This document shows, piece after piece, positions 12,530 to 24,215 of a stretch of DNA of 64,000 bases (positions are counted from its first letter, which is position 1; the number at the start of each line of letters is the position of its first letter). The notes beneath the pieces are model-generated. The model searched no databases. It saw only the letters and a program-made list of their open reading frames with translations, and was not told the origin of the DNA. The position numbers and the translations under genes are program-made. This DNA is from Brachynemurus nebulosus (taxonomy: Eukaryota > Arthropoda > Insecta > Neuroptera > Myrmeleontidae). The stretch is from positions 694,501 through 758,500 of the forward strand of contig JAPWDM010000044.1 in NCBI GenBank assembly GCA_035578155.1, given 5' to 3'.

Positions 12530-14535
12530 TGATATTCACCTATTTGAATGAAACTTAACATACTTATTAAATAGCGAAACATATTATATAGGTAGGGGAG
12601 ACTGGGGTAAAGTGGCCGGTGGAGGTAAAGTGGCCATTGGCCTTTCCTCACCGGAAACTACTTCAATCTTATGGCGAAGCTGAATACTAGCTTCTAGACA
12701 AGCCATTAGTATTCTATTGAAACGTCAATGATCAGTTCCCTAGATTCTATGGATTATAACGAATTTTCTGAATTTGCGAGTGTTGACGTAAAGTAAGTTT
12801 TAAGTTGCTTTCTTATTATTTTCTTATTAATTACAAAAATAAAGTTTTAATTGGGATAGCTGAAAACTCTATCTATTTACCTTTAAAATAACATAGTTAT
12901 CGATGAATCAGAAAATTCTTTCTTGAAATTAATTGTTGTTTGCCGAAATGGCGTCTAACGGGGTAAAGTGGCCAGTTATAATGGGGTAAAGTGGTCAGTG
13001 TTTCCGATCGCTACTCAAGTTGAATTCTTAGAATATTTTAATATATTATATTAAATTCAGAACTTTTATTTAGTTCTTTATATTTTATAAACAAAATAAT
13101 TGCCTGAAATCAGTTTTTAGGGTTCTAAGAAAAAATGTGAAAAAGGAACCCTTATATGAGACTTCAATGTCCGTTCGTCCGTCCGTTCGTTGATATATAA
13201 TAATTAATGATACAAACATAGTTTGATTTTGTATATACACATGTTTATTACTTCAAAATTTCTTTTTGGGTTAAAATGGGTACCCCTGACTACTTTACCC
13301 AACATAGTGGGGTAAAGTGGTCACTTTGCACATGTTGCGAAAAACAAAAAATGCAAAAATACCTCTTAAGATATTGCTGATATATTGATGGTTATTGGTT
13401 CTGCACTAAAGCAACTATAATATGCTAAATACTTAATAATCTGTATTTCTTTTCAAACAAATAAACTAAACAACATTTTGTCTTAGAGTGGCCACTTTAC
13501 CCCAGTCTCCCCTACCTGTTTTTTTTTTTTTGTTTCGGCTAAAATAGGCTTTTTAGTGATAGAAAACCCCCGTCAACCTCTGAAGGTCGAAGTAGGTGTG
13601 GCTAACTATTTCTGAAACGGTACATTTTCTAAAAAAAAGTACTGGGCTCCAAAGTTGTAGAGCTCAAAGTAATGCACTTGATGGCGTCCTTGAAGTCGAT
13701 CTTGAGTTCGATTTTCAAGGTCAATTAAATTTGAAAATGATTACCCATTGTCAAACTTTGACCACATCCTGTATTTGTAAGCAGTAATTTCATGTGTTGA
13801 CTCAATCTATCTTCAGAATTGATTTGCTGCGTTATTTTTCTAAAAATAAAAAAAAAACCTGGCGTAATGGAAAAATAGGTACTAATTTATACATACTAGA
13901 GATGTTATAGAAAAAATTAGGAGGAATCATTTTTGTAAGTAATCTCAGAATAGAAATAAAGTTAAGAAATAATAAAGTTAAACATTAGATTGATGATAAA
14001 TTGGGAATTTTCAATTTTTTTAAAATTGTTACTGCTACTCTAAAGTTACCCTTTTACTCAAAAATACCTTAACTATACTTAAAAATACCTTTTACTCTTT
14101 ATTTTGTTTTAGGATTTCATTCGAACATATGATCAATTATATTATTTTCCCGATTGTTGTTGAGCAAACATTTTCCAAAATTACTTCTTGATCACTTATT
14201 TGCTATCTTGTTCGTGAATTTTGTTAGAATATACCTTGAGCTATCTAGGGATGAAAAGTAAACTACTCCCTTTGAAAAACATGAACATCAAGGTCGCTAT
14301 TAAGTGCATTACTTTGAACTCTACAACTTTGGTCCTAAGCACTTTTTTTCAGAAAATGTATCGTTTCAGAAATTATTAGCCATAACTGTCCACCTCCTGA
14401 AGTTGAGGGGTGTTGTCTACCCCTAAAAAGCGTATTTAACTAATTGAAACAAAAAAAACGCGTATTTATTATTTTTCGCTGCTTAATAAGTATGTTAAGT
14501 TTCATTCAAATGTGATTAGTTGGGTATTGTTACTT
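12530..14535. repeat. Foldback element split by a nested insertion
   Basis: Left-arm pieces 12530-12590 and 13517-13690 match the right arm 14290-14535 in inverted orientation. Shared parts are TTTGAATGAAACTTAACATA, AGTAATGCACTT with TTGTAGAG, and the TTTCTGAAACG...TACATTTTCT segment. The left arm is interrupted at 12590/13517 by another element. Similarity fades outward, so the outer limits are approximate and may reach 12383 and 15885, where GAGCA...CAAGACC words recur inverted. Confidence 0.6.
12591..13516. mobile_element. 926-bp element with GGTAGGGGAGACTGGGGTAAAG ends
   Basis: Perfect terminal inverted repeats of about 27 bp (left start GGTAGGGGAGACTGGGGT; right end its reverse complement). 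GGGGTAAAGTGG recurs internally at about 12960, 12984 and 13309. No coding frame and no unambiguous target duplication. It sits inside the left arm of the flanking foldback, so it is the younger insertion. Confidence 0.75.
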
Positions 14536-14932
14536 GTCAGTCTTGGCTTGAGTATTCTGCACAAGAATACTGCAAGGAAACGAGACTAATGTCGCTCAGT
14601 CTTGAATATTTAAATTGTGGTGGATTGAAAGTTTTCAAAAGTTATTGTAAATTATTCACAAGCCAATAGTAAGTGGCCAAACTAGAAATTTTTCAAAAAT
14701 TTTAATATGTAACTATATTTAAAAAGATTGACGCTTGAAAGGTTTATTTTTTCGCTTAACTTTGAAAATTTATTCTGACATTATAAGATCGTCTTCTTCG
14801 TCACTTTTCACTATAAAAAATATATAATATGAACGAACTTTCGGCTTTAACACCATCTTTAAGTAAAATGCAATTAAAAGTTATTTCAACATTAAATTGC
14901 AATTGCATTATTGTTTACTATATACTGTATAC

Positions 14933-15649
14933 TAGTGTTTTTCAACCTGTGGGTCGCGAACCCCTGGGGGTCGCGAAGTCTTTTTAAGGGGGTCATAGTT
15001 ATTTTAATAATAAAACCACTCTAGTTCAATATATGATATACATAATATTTAAGAAAGAAAAGGTTAATTAAAGGTTACATTAATGTGATGGTTTCATACT
15101 TTCCCTTAATAAGATTTCAAAACAAATAACTGTGGCTTATTTTCAATAACAGTAAATCCGTGTTTTAAATAATTGTCGTCATATAGACGCTTTTTCTTTG
15201 CTTTTATTTCATTACTCTCATTGGAACTTGATGTTGACGGTTGTGCATGTCTTTCCAGAAACTCATCCATTTTCAATAATTACAATGAGCACAGAATTTT
15301 GGATATTAAACAATAAAAGACAGTGAGCAACTACTAAATAAAGTCAATTCAATAAAATTAAACACAATTCAAAGCAAATTCACAATTCAAAGAATTCAAA
15401 AGTAGGTACCATCCTTTACTTGCCTGATGCTCCATGCAGCGCCCATCACGTTGCGCTATGTCTCGCTCACACAAGTCACTAGAAAATAATCAGTAATGAT
15501 AAACGGATTCGGAATTTATAACATAAAATAATATAAAGGTTAGAAATAGTAGAGGGTAGGTGTCGCGAAATATTTTTCTATACTAGGGGGTCGTGAAATA
15601 TTTTTCCATACTAGGGGGGTCGCGCCATGAAAAAGGTTGAAAAACATTG
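14933..15649. mobile_element. 717-bp hAT element with 8-bp target duplication
   Basis: The 8-mer CTGTATAC flanks it at 14925-14932 and 15650-15657. The ends are TAGTGTTTTTCAACCT and, inverted, CAATGTTTTTCAACCT, the well-known hAT terminus of the CAGTGkTTyTCAACCT type, followed by GGGTCGCGA words. It carries only the 5' end of a transposase on the minus strand, so it is an internally deleted derivative. Confidence 0.85.
15106..15270 (-). pseudogene. N-terminal fragment of a hAT transposase (54 codons)
   Basis: The minus-strand frame starts MDEFLERHAQ, then a Ser-rich linker, then KAKKKRLYDDNYLKHGFTVI and a stop. The motif K-K-R-x-Y-x-x-x-Y-L-K-x-G-F-T is the N-terminal signature of hAT transposases of the ZBED5/SCAND3 kind, normally followed by a P-Q-C-x-x-C segment. 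Here the cysteines are lost (KPQLFVLKS) and a stop follows. The rest of the transposase, with RNase H fold and dimerisation domain, is absent. Confidence 0.65.
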
Positions 15650-15657
15650 CTGTATAC

Positions 15658-16899
15658 TAATGATGGCGTCAAAACTGAAAGTGGGCTCATTTATATTATT
15701 AGTATATTTTTTATGGCGAAAAGTAACAAAACAATAAATAACTTTATATTATTAATAATATTTGGCAAATCTCTAGAGTCGCTTATATTTTAGCGAGAGT
15801 CATGCTATTCTCTTAATTTAGTTCATTTGAGTATTAGTATTGCGCTTTTTTACAAAAAATGTAAGACCAAGACCAAGACTGCTCGTCATTCTGAATTTTT
15901 ATTGATAAACAAACGTTGATAATGGCATTTAGGATTGACCAGAAAAACCATACTGTAGAGCAAATTCCATAGCAATATTCCATACAATGTAATATAAGAA
16001 ATTCCCAGCCTAGCCGTACAGACCTAATGTTGAATTGAATATAAAAATATCAGATAAATTTTCATAAATTAATCTAATATATACAGACGATAAAACTGTT
16101 TGAACATTCATCAACACCAAAATCTCTCCAATGAAGTAACAAAAGAAAAGAGCTACAAATAGGCATTCTTTTCACGAAAGAAAAAAGTTTATATATTCCC
16201 TTGTCAAATGGAGCCATATCAGTAATTTGTTGAACGTCTTCAGTTAGGTTATGTTTCACGCGACATGATAAATGTGCCACCCTTAAACAATGGTACCAAC
16301 CAACCCAAACATTAAAGTGATGACATATAGATGTCATTGTAAATGCACTGCCACACCATCACAACAATACACACCAAACGGTCACAGAGGAGCAGACAGA
16401 AAAATGGACCATAATATTATTAAATTTATGTATCATTTTTATTATCTTTTGATTATTTCTTTTTTTTGGAAGCATATATAATATTTACATACAGTAGTTA
16501 GCGGCACACGATAAATTCAAATTAAATAATATAATGACTTTTTTGTAGAAACTAGAAAAAGGAGTTTATTTAATTATAATGATCAAAATTTTCTCCTTTA
16601 TTTTTTGAAGTTTTTATTGAAGTTGTTTTTGTTAAGATTGTAATTAATTTAGAGAATTTTTTAGTATTCTGTACCGAAACTGGCAAAATGGAACACTTAT
16701 GCAATCATTTCATTGTTTGTTCATTTCTCACAAGCGATTTTCTCTGAAACCATTCGAAGCGAAAATCCGAAATTTAGCACAAAGATTGAGTGTAGAGGGC
16801 CAATTATAGATGTGAAGTTAAATTTTGATTCTGAAGGTTAATTTCAGGGATAACTTGAAAACTGGTAAAAAAGCATTTCCCAAAATTGTTGAGTATGTT
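15658..16899. other. Non-coding stretch
   Basis: Short frames on both strands near 16074-16481 overlap one another and show no motif. I see no gene or repeat boundary. Confidence 0.5.
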
Positions 16900-16905
16900 G
16901 ATATA

Positions 16906-16960
<55 letters not shown>
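16900..16960. repeat. (TA)n microsatellite
   Basis: About 60 bp of TA with one GTA interruption. It abuts the CAGTGGCGG end of the following element; a second TA tract abuts the element's other end. Confidence 0.95.
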
Positions 16961-18433
<1,473 letters not shown>

Positions 18434-18469
18434 AGCAGTAGATAGGCTATAAAAGCACGAGCACACCTA

Positions 18470-19400
18470 GTGTCTCAAAAGTTTGGGTACATGCTGATGC
18501 AACATGTACCCACTACATCCTGACGCAAGATGTACCCAAATGTTTGAGACACTCTGTACCTTGTGTATGGATTGATCTTTGACCCAGCACGTACCAAGTA
18601 CATGTATCAAAATTTGTTGTTGACATTTAACCCCAACACTCGCTCATACTGCTGGCCTTGAAATTCCTAAGAGGTGAGTCATCGCCAGCAACCGAATTAA
18701 TTTATGTTAACCCATTATGCGTCATCACAATTTACTTATAACAATTTCATTTTGTGTTAACCCATTACCAGCCAAACCTAACGCATGCGCAGACTGAATT
18801 TAAGTACACGACGCATGCGCAGACTGAATTTTAGGTTACAATTTGATAGATGGGGTACACTACCGCGTCAAAAATGTAGGGTTACCCTAACTCGTGGGTG
18901 GCTCCAAACTTTTGACACGGCAGTGTACTTAAATTTTTGGTACACTGCCGTGTCAAAAGTGTGGACCCCCCCTGGCCAAAAAGGTATCCTATCACTTTTT
19001 GAAGCGTACTGTACGTGCAAACCTTGGCCCCAACCCGCGCTTGCCTTAATTGCGTCATCTTAAACGAACTATCACGTCAAAAAATGTGGGGAATACCCTA
19101 ACTCGGGGGTGGCCCCAAATTTTTGACGCCGTACTGTACTTAAATTTTTGGTACACTACCGTGTCAAAAGTGTGGACCCCACTGACCAAAAAGGTATCCG
19201 ATCACTTGTTGAAGCGCACTGTACGTGCAAACCTTAACCCCAACACGCGCTTGTCTTAATTGCGTCATTTTAAACGAAAGGTACATTACCAAGTCAAAAA
19301 TGTTGGGAATACCCTAACCCACGGGGTGGCCGCTAAATTTTGCGGGGCACTGTACCAAGCGCTAGATTTTAAAACCAGACTCCGGGGTCCAGATTTCTGA
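18470..19400. repeat. Terminal hairpin and tandem repeats of the left arm
   Basis: At 18470-18551, GTGTCTCAAAAGTTTGGGTAC is answered by an inverted GTACCCAAATGTTTGAGACAC. A 29-bp unit with ACGCATGCGCAGACTGAATT occurs twice at 18780-18832. From 18850, two ~210-bp units repeat GTCAAAAwTGT, TAACTCGkGGGTGGC, GTACACTrCCGTGTCAAAAG and CACTTKTTGAAGCGyACTGT. Related words form a separate repeat at 37248-37550. Short frames here (18785-19063, 19050-19259) are repeat translations. Confidence 0.75.
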
Positions 19401-20580
19401 CCGCTACTGTACTGCCGGAAATCGAGTGTTAACTGTACCTTATGGGGATTTTTGGTATATTTAACCTTGGAAAATTCCAGGAATTTTTATCAGTTTTAAA
19501 ACAAACAAACAACTAATAATTAAATGTTTATTTTAGCTGAATTATGATCATATGACTCATATATGGAGTTTTTTTGGTATAAGAAAGATGACGTCATGGA
19601 ATATTAATGAGTTAAAAAATTGTTTAGTAAAAAATATCACCCATTGTAGGCCTCAAGCAAGAAATTATTTATATCAGTTTTAATACTTTAACATTTAACC
19701 TACAGTGACCAATTTTTTAGTTAACTAACAAAAATTCTTGAAATTTTAACAAGTTACAAAAAATATTACTTCTTATGGTGCACAACACTTTTGAATTTGA
19801 CTGTAGCACAAAACTGTTTCTATATCAAACGAAAATTATCTGAAATAATTCAGTATGTACATATGTATAGACTCTATATATTAAAAATATTTTATGTATA
19901 CACTCTGTATATTGAGAATAAGAAAGAAAATTTGTATATAATTTTAATTTTTATGAATGCTAGTAAACGAATTGTATAGCCATTTATGAATAAGTATTAA
20001 ATCTAATTATAAAATAATTTATAAATATTGCAAAAAATTTGTTTAATCAGCAAAATCAATGTATATCATTTTAATACTGATACATATTTATATTAGGGTA
20101 TAATAGTATTGTATTTAACATTTTTAAACAGAATAAAAGTTCAATTTTTGGTTTTAAATTACTATAAGTTAAACACGTCGCTTAATATAAAAATGATAAC
20201 AGCATTGAGTCTTACTAAATTTTTAAGTCTGTAAAATCAAAATTTTTATAGCTAGAACATTTTGAATTTGATACTTTATCAATCATTAACATATATACAA
20301 TATCATGTATATATAACTGGTGTATATTTAGTATTTTTAATAAATATTTTAGTATACAGGGTGTATCATGAAATATGCTTTTCAATTAGAATAATAAATT
20401 TCATAAGATTTTTGTTAATACTCTTATTGGTTAACGAAAGAAACTTTTTGCTGTAAAAAAATAGGGGAATTCAGGGTAATAATTAAATAAAACGCACATA
20501 TTTTTCTTTTTTTTAAAATTTTATTTATAGAATATGTATACAAAAAATTAAATTGCTTAAATGTATATATTACTAAAAAT
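19401..20580. other. AT-rich arm spacer (left)
   Basis: No credible gene. It contains a consensus CRE palindrome, TGACGTCA, near 19588 (mirrored near 26982) and the word TATACAGGGTGTATCATGAA near 20352. Frames of 62-64 codons are AT-driven. Confidence 0.5.
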
Positions 20581-21047
20581 CTATTTATTTTCCATATAAA
20601 ATTTTTTTAAAAGAATACAGTTTTCTAATGAGCAAATTTTATCTGAATGGATCATACAGCGTCTTGAATAATATTCATCTCGCAGATTGGAAATCTTCGG
20701 TACATCAAATATTTCTTCCAAATTCAAAATCCACGGCTGGTTTTCGGTACCATCAAACAAATTTGAAATCCATTTCTTCTTTTCACCGCCCTTGAAACTT
20801 CTTTAATATAGGTTTCAATATGGAATGAAGTTTTTTGTACGGAATAAATCCATATGACCAAGGTATCCCATGCCAATTTCGGCAAAGCCAACGTGCAGCA
20901 ACCCGTTCATATTTCTTCGGCAACTCGTTGAAATCAAACGGTGCGTCGAATATAAGATGTAATATTTCATCCGAATTTTCCGCAACGATACCAACTTCTT
21001 TAAAATAAAAAAGCTCCTTGATAGCCTTGTATGTCAAGAAACGCCAT
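20581..21047 (-). pseudogene. Broken gene of a mobile-element protein family (left-arm copy)
   Basis: The minus strand opens with ATG at 21047 in one frame (MAFLDIQGYQ, stop after 15 codons). It continues +1 through LFYFKEVGIV, WLCRNWHGIPWSYGFIPY and ILKPILKKFQ, and shifts +1 again into GGEKKKWISNL, then C-x2-H...C-x4-C (CMIHSDKICSLENC), stopping at 20581. D-x-Q-G near the N-terminus, W-H-G-x-x-W and a C/H-rich tail resemble, from memory, an uncharacterised arthropod mobile-element family, perhaps with a nuclease-like fold. The first shift lies at a T6 run. Two shifts make it a pseudogene or a consensus error. AATAAA lies just downstream. Confidence 0.55.
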
Positions 21048-21206
21048 TTTTTATCGCCGCTGTAGAACTGAATTTACTCACACAATCCACAACTTTATAT
21101 AAAATAATTAAAATTGGTGAGGATAGTTAATTTGTGGGATGTATCCGAAAAAGGATACTAATAACTATTGCTAGTTGACCATCAAATTACAAACTGTTAA
21201 TAATAT

Positions 21207-21563
21207 TTAGCACATTGGTGCGTACCATGTTCTTTTCACTTTAAGACCTAGTGATTTAAGGAATGCTAAATTTTCGGGTGAAATGTGTTGTCGCTTAAAA
21301 GTTTTACGTTTAATGATCTTAGGTTTCGAAAGTCCTTTGCTAGGTTGTTTAGCGTTGGACTGCTCTGAATTGTAAATTATCATGGTTCGAAATGCAATTG
21401 TTTTACCACGAAATTGTTTTTTCAGCGAAAGTGATGTTAACTCTTTGACAACCACCGGTAAATTGACAATATTTTGCGTAAGTTTAACTAATTTATACGC
21501 TTTAACCATGATAATGTGTGTGAGCCCTTTAACCATGATAAGGTGTATGAGCTCTTTAACCAT
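21207..21563 (-). CDS. Basic 118-codon protein, arm gene (left copy)
   Basis: The open frame starts MVKELIHLIM. Three successive ATGGTTAAAG words, part of a short tandem repeat (TTATCATGGTTAAAG), offer three starts; the third (MVKAYKLVKL, about 23 codons in) is most likely, because the first two lie in repeat DNA. The protein is Lys/Arg-rich (KPKIIKRKTFKRQ), ends with ISPENLAFLKSLGLKVKRTW, and has no signal peptide or membrane segment. I do not recognise the family with certainty. It reads outward from the 21-bp array and lies 160 bp before the broken downstream gene, possibly on one transcript. The right-arm copy is identical. Confidence 0.55.
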   Translation of the reverse strand: MVKELIHLIMVKGLTHIIMVKAYKLVKLTQNIVNLPVVVKELTSLSLKKQFRGKTIAFRTMIIYNSEQSNAKQPSKGLSKPKIIKRKTFKRQHISPENLAFLKSLGLKVKRTWYAPMC

Positions 21564-21574
21564 GATAAGGTGTA

Positions 21575-22213
21575 TGAGTCACTCCGAGGGCAAAATAAGT
21601 CACTCCGGGGGCAAACTGAGTCACTCCGGGAGCAAAATGAGTCACTCCGGGAGTAAAATGAGTCATTCCGGGAGCAAAATGAGTCACTCCGGGAGCAAAA
21701 TGAGTCACTCCGGGAACAAAATTAGTCACTCCGGGAGCAAGATGAGTAACTCCGGGAGCCAAATGAGTCACTCCGGGGGCAAAATGAGTCACTCCGGGAA
21801 CAAAATGAGTCACTCCGGGAGCGAAATGAGTCACTCCGGGAGCATGTGAGTAACTCCGGGAGCAAAATGAGTCACTCCGGGAGCGAAATGAGTCACTCCG
21901 GGAGCAAAATGAGTCACCCGTTGGAGTCAAATGAGTCACTCCGGGAGCCAAATGAGTCACTCCGGGAGCAAAATGAGTCACTCCGGGAGCCAAATGAGTC
22001 ATTCCGGGAGCGAAATGAGTCATTCCGGACGCAAAATGTGTCACTCCGGGAACAAAATTAGTCACTCCGGGAGCAAAATGAGTCACCCGTTGGAGTCAAA
22101 TGAGTCACTCCGGGAGCCAAATGAGTCACTCCGGGAGCAAAATGAGTCACTACGGGAGCAAAATGAGTCACTCCGGCAGCAAAATGAGTCACCCGTTGGA
22201 GTCAAATGAGTCG
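21575..22213. promoter_or_regulatory. 21-bp tandem array of TGAGTCA (AP-1/bZIP) sites, left
   Basis: About 30 units read roughly ATGAGTCACTCCGGGAGCAAA. I count 24 exact TGAGTCA heptamers, plus several one-base variants (TGAGTAA, TTAGTCA, TAAGTCA, TGTGTCA), spaced mostly 21 bp, i.e. two helical turns. TGAGTCA is the canonical AP-1 (Jun/Fos bZIP) site. The array lies between the outward 118-codon gene and the inward zinc-finger gene, and its inner edge abuts a TATA box, as expected of a bidirectional enhancer. Three units are replaced by ACCCGTTGGAGTCAA. Long Ser/Gly/His-rich frames across it are repeat translations. Confidence 0.75.
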
Positions 22214-22235
22214 CTCGGTGAAGCAAATGAGCTAA

Positions 22236-22274
22236 GTATATATAAGTAGAGAAGCAATAAATCTTTGAACAGTT
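22236..22274 (+). promoter_or_regulatory. Core promoter of the zinc-finger gene
   Basis: GTATATATAAG (22236-22246) is followed about 30 bp on by ACAGTTAGTC near 22270, close to the arthropod initiator (TCAGTT). The ATG is about 45 bp further. The TATA box is the last shared sequence of the left arm, so the repeat arm supplies the promoter and the core the gene. Confidence 0.65.
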
Positions 22275-22314
22275 AGTCATTTACTAGCGAACGCTTCAGA
22301 CCTCCCGCTGAACG

Positions 22315-23295
22315 ATGTATAATTGTGATTTTTGTGGTAAAGCATTTACGCGAAAGTCTAATCTTTCTAGACACTTAAATGCTCAACATAATTCGTTAAG
22401 CAATATTAATGATGGTACGATTGGAAAGAATGATAACTCATCAAGCAAATTCATACCATATGATGCTAATAATAAAACACCTAATGATATCTCTATATCT
22501 AGATTTGATGATAATGATGATGAAAATACATCTCTACTACAGCATGATATTGATTACTCTGAAGCAATCTTGAATCCGTTTGACCAAAAAAGGATAGATG
22601 CTGCAACTGAAGCCATTCAAACCAAATTTAACTCTTTGAAAAGAGGAGAAAACCGTCGTCAATCTGAAAACGAGAAAGATAGTTGGTCTAATGAAAGTAA
22701 GCAAGTAAATCACTTAACAGCAATTAATAACAATTGCAATGAAACAACCTCCTCTTCACAACTAACTAAACTTCTAGGAACTGCTTTAGATATTATAATG
22801 TTAAAAGAGGTTCGAAACGCTGACTCGGAAAATGAAGCGAAAATTGTCAATCAGGTTAAACCAATAAGCTTAAAACGTCATATAGCTTCAGATGAAAATG
22901 TCGAAAACGGGGTCTTAGCTAAGCATTTTAAGCAAGACAACTTGAGAGAGTCTAGAAATGTTAACATACAATCGAAAAAAATAAAATACTGGCATAATCC
23001 TAATACTTTAATAGATGAATTACAACGTTTATACGAGACTTCAGAGACTGGTAAAAAAATACTCAGTATTATTCGAAGTTTAGAGGAAAATAAAAATATG
23101 TTGTTGTTTAACGTTTACGATCGAGAAGATTTAATCAAAGAGTTAAATGCTTTAAAAGAAACTACTGTTGGTCGAGAAATATTCTCTATACTTCGCGAAC
23201 TTCAAAAGGCTGATGTTATTGAACCACTAGGTGATTATCTGGATGAAACTGATAAAGAAGATGCTAGCGATTATGATGATGATGATGATGATTAA
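22315..23295 (+). CDS. C2H2 zinc-finger protein with internal repeat and acidic tail, 326 aa
   Basis: One N-terminal C2H2 finger (C4, C7, H20, H25; GKAFTRKSNLSRHL core) suggests nucleic-acid binding. A low-complexity Asn/Ser/Asp-rich region follows, then two related 27-residue segments: LIDELQRLYETSETGKKILS (about 232-258) and LIKELNALKETTVGREIFSI (about 273-299). The C-terminus is Asp-rich, ending in seven Asp after DYD or similar. Lys-rich patches (about 218-224) could be nuclear signals. The ATG follows a TATA/initiator promoter by a normal distance, and AATAAA lies at 23438. I do not know the function; a transcription or replication regulator of the element is an inference. The gene converges on the minus-strand core gene. 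Confidence 0.8.
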   Translation: MYNCDFCGKAFTRKSNLSRHLNAQHNSLSNINDGTIGKNDNSSSKFIPYDANNKTPNDISISRFDDNDDENTSLLQHDIDYSEAILNPFDQKRIDAATEAIQTKFNSLKRGENRRQSENEKDSWSNESKQVNHLTAINNNCNETTSSSQLTKLLGTALDIIMLKEVRNADSENEAKIVNQVKPISLKRHIASDENVENGVLAKHFKQDNLRESRNVNIQSKKIKYWHNPNTLIDELQRLYETSETGKKILSIIRSLEENKNMLLFNVYDREDLIKELNALKETTVGREIFSILRELQKADVIEPLGDYLDETDKEDASDYDDDDDD

Positions 23296-23437
23296 TTAAT
23301 TATCCACACTAAGAATTTACTGAATTTTGAAGAACACCACCATATAAGAAGCAGCAGTAGTTATTCCTCATTGAAGTGTATATTTTATTTTTATATTTTT
23401 TAACCCTGTAAGATAAAAAGGTTTTTTTTTTTTTTCA

Positions 23438-23478
23438 AATAAATAACACATATATGTAAATAATTATTGTTCTTTATT
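23438..23478. terminator. Convergent polyadenylation signals
   Basis: AATAAA on the plus strand at 23438-23443 serves the zinc-finger gene. AATAAA on the minus strand (TTTATT, 23473-23478) serves the convergent gene ending at 23580. The two transcripts would meet within about 40 bp. Confidence 0.5.
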
Positions 23479-23579
23479 TTTAAAATATAAGTATGAATAT
23501 AAAATATTTTCACAGTAAGTGTATATGTAACATTTTTTACAATAAATGTACATGAAATATTTTTTACAATAAATAAATA

Positions 23580-24182
23580 TTAAAAATTGTATGATTTGTT
23601 TATATATTCAATAACACCCGAACGTAATTGTTTCATGTTTTCAGGTAACTGATCCCATACTTGACAAATTCGTTGTGCATATTCGGGTATCATATATGCA
23701 TACAGATGTTGCACCCAAATATCATATTTCAATAGTTGTTTTGTTAAGTATAATAACATATCGAAATTTCTGACTTTTGTATACAAATAAGGATGAGTCA
23801 GAAATATGTCTTCAACGTGTGAAATCCGTGTTGCAAATGTCAATGGTTCATCAACAGGCGGTTGAAAGTTTTCCTCCATTTTCACGCCATTCTTGCACAT
23901 TTCACAGCGAATTTTCAAACCAGGTGGTCCATCAATATGATCTTGTGGCCATGGTCGATTATAATGTTTAAAACATGGTTCACATTCTTGAAACATGGCT
24001 CGATAATCGGATGGTAACCAAATCCAGGCGCGTTGTATGATTTTCGCACCATAACTTTTCAGCACATTCAAACTGATCCACTTGTAGATTTGAAGAAATG
24101 TTTCCAAAGTCAGTTCGTTCAGTAGCATTGGTTCACGTTCGAAAAATTCACCAATTGAAACATCCATTTTATCCCACTCCAT
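23580..24182 (-). CDS. Unrecognised 200-aa protein with two CxxC pairs
   Basis: The frame is open upstream only because the repeat array contains no stops. The likely start is ATG at 24182 (MEWDKMDVSI) or 24167 (MDVSIGEFF), just behind the TATA box at 24206. C67-x2-C70 and C93-x2-C96, separated by 22 residues, look like a zinc-ribbon or treble-clef knuckle. The rest is Trp/Tyr-rich and helical (ETFLQIYKWISLNVLKSY; MLLYLTKQLLKYDIWVQHLY), with no signal peptide or clear membrane span. I do not recognise the family. It converges on the zinc-finger gene and its promoter comes from the right arm. Confidence 0.7.
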   Translation of the reverse strand: MEWDKMDVSIGEFFEREPMLLNELTLETFLQIYKWISLNVLKSYGAKIIQRAWIWLPSDYRAMFQECEPCFKHYNRPWPQDHIDGPPGLKIRCEMCKNGVKMEENFQPPVDEPLTFATRISHVEDIFLTHPYLYTKVRNFDMLLYLTKQLLKYDIWVQHLYAYMIPEYAQRICQVWDQLPENMKQLRSGVIEYINKSYNF

Positions 24183-24214
24183 TGATTCCGGTTCAGACAA
24201 TTTCGTATATATAC
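24183..24214 (-). promoter_or_regulatory. TATA box of the CxxC-protein gene
   Basis: On the minus strand CTAAGTATATATAC (about 24205-24218) is the same arm-edge promoter as at 22236 on the other side. The start site expected 30 bp downstream falls close to the first ATG at 24182, so the second ATG at 24167 may be the one used. Confidence 0.55.
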
Positions 24215-24215
24215 T

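Larger units (their letters stand above)
18437..22244 (+). repeat. Left inverted arm
   Basis: From the tip inward: hairpin-rich terminal repeats (18470-19400), an AT-rich spacer, a broken gene, a 118-codon gene and the 21-bp array. It ends with GAGCTAAGTATATATA, the TATA box of the core zinc-finger gene. It is a mirror of 24206-28139. Confidence 0.9.

Noticed and set aside
18785..19259. 92- and 69-codon frames in the arm tips
   Set aside because: Lie wholly in terminal tandem repeats; the similar tail in the element A env frame (37436-37551) is the same repeat, not homology of proteins.
21575..22213. CRISPR-like array
   Set aside because: Units are contiguous 21-mers without variable spacers, in a eukaryotic context.
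21382..22280. Long Ser/Gly/His- or Thr/Pro/Val-rich frames through the 21-bp arrays (also 24220-25194)
   Set aside because: A 21-bp period keeps every stop-free frame open. The frames exist on both strands in several phases and are repeat translations, not proteins.
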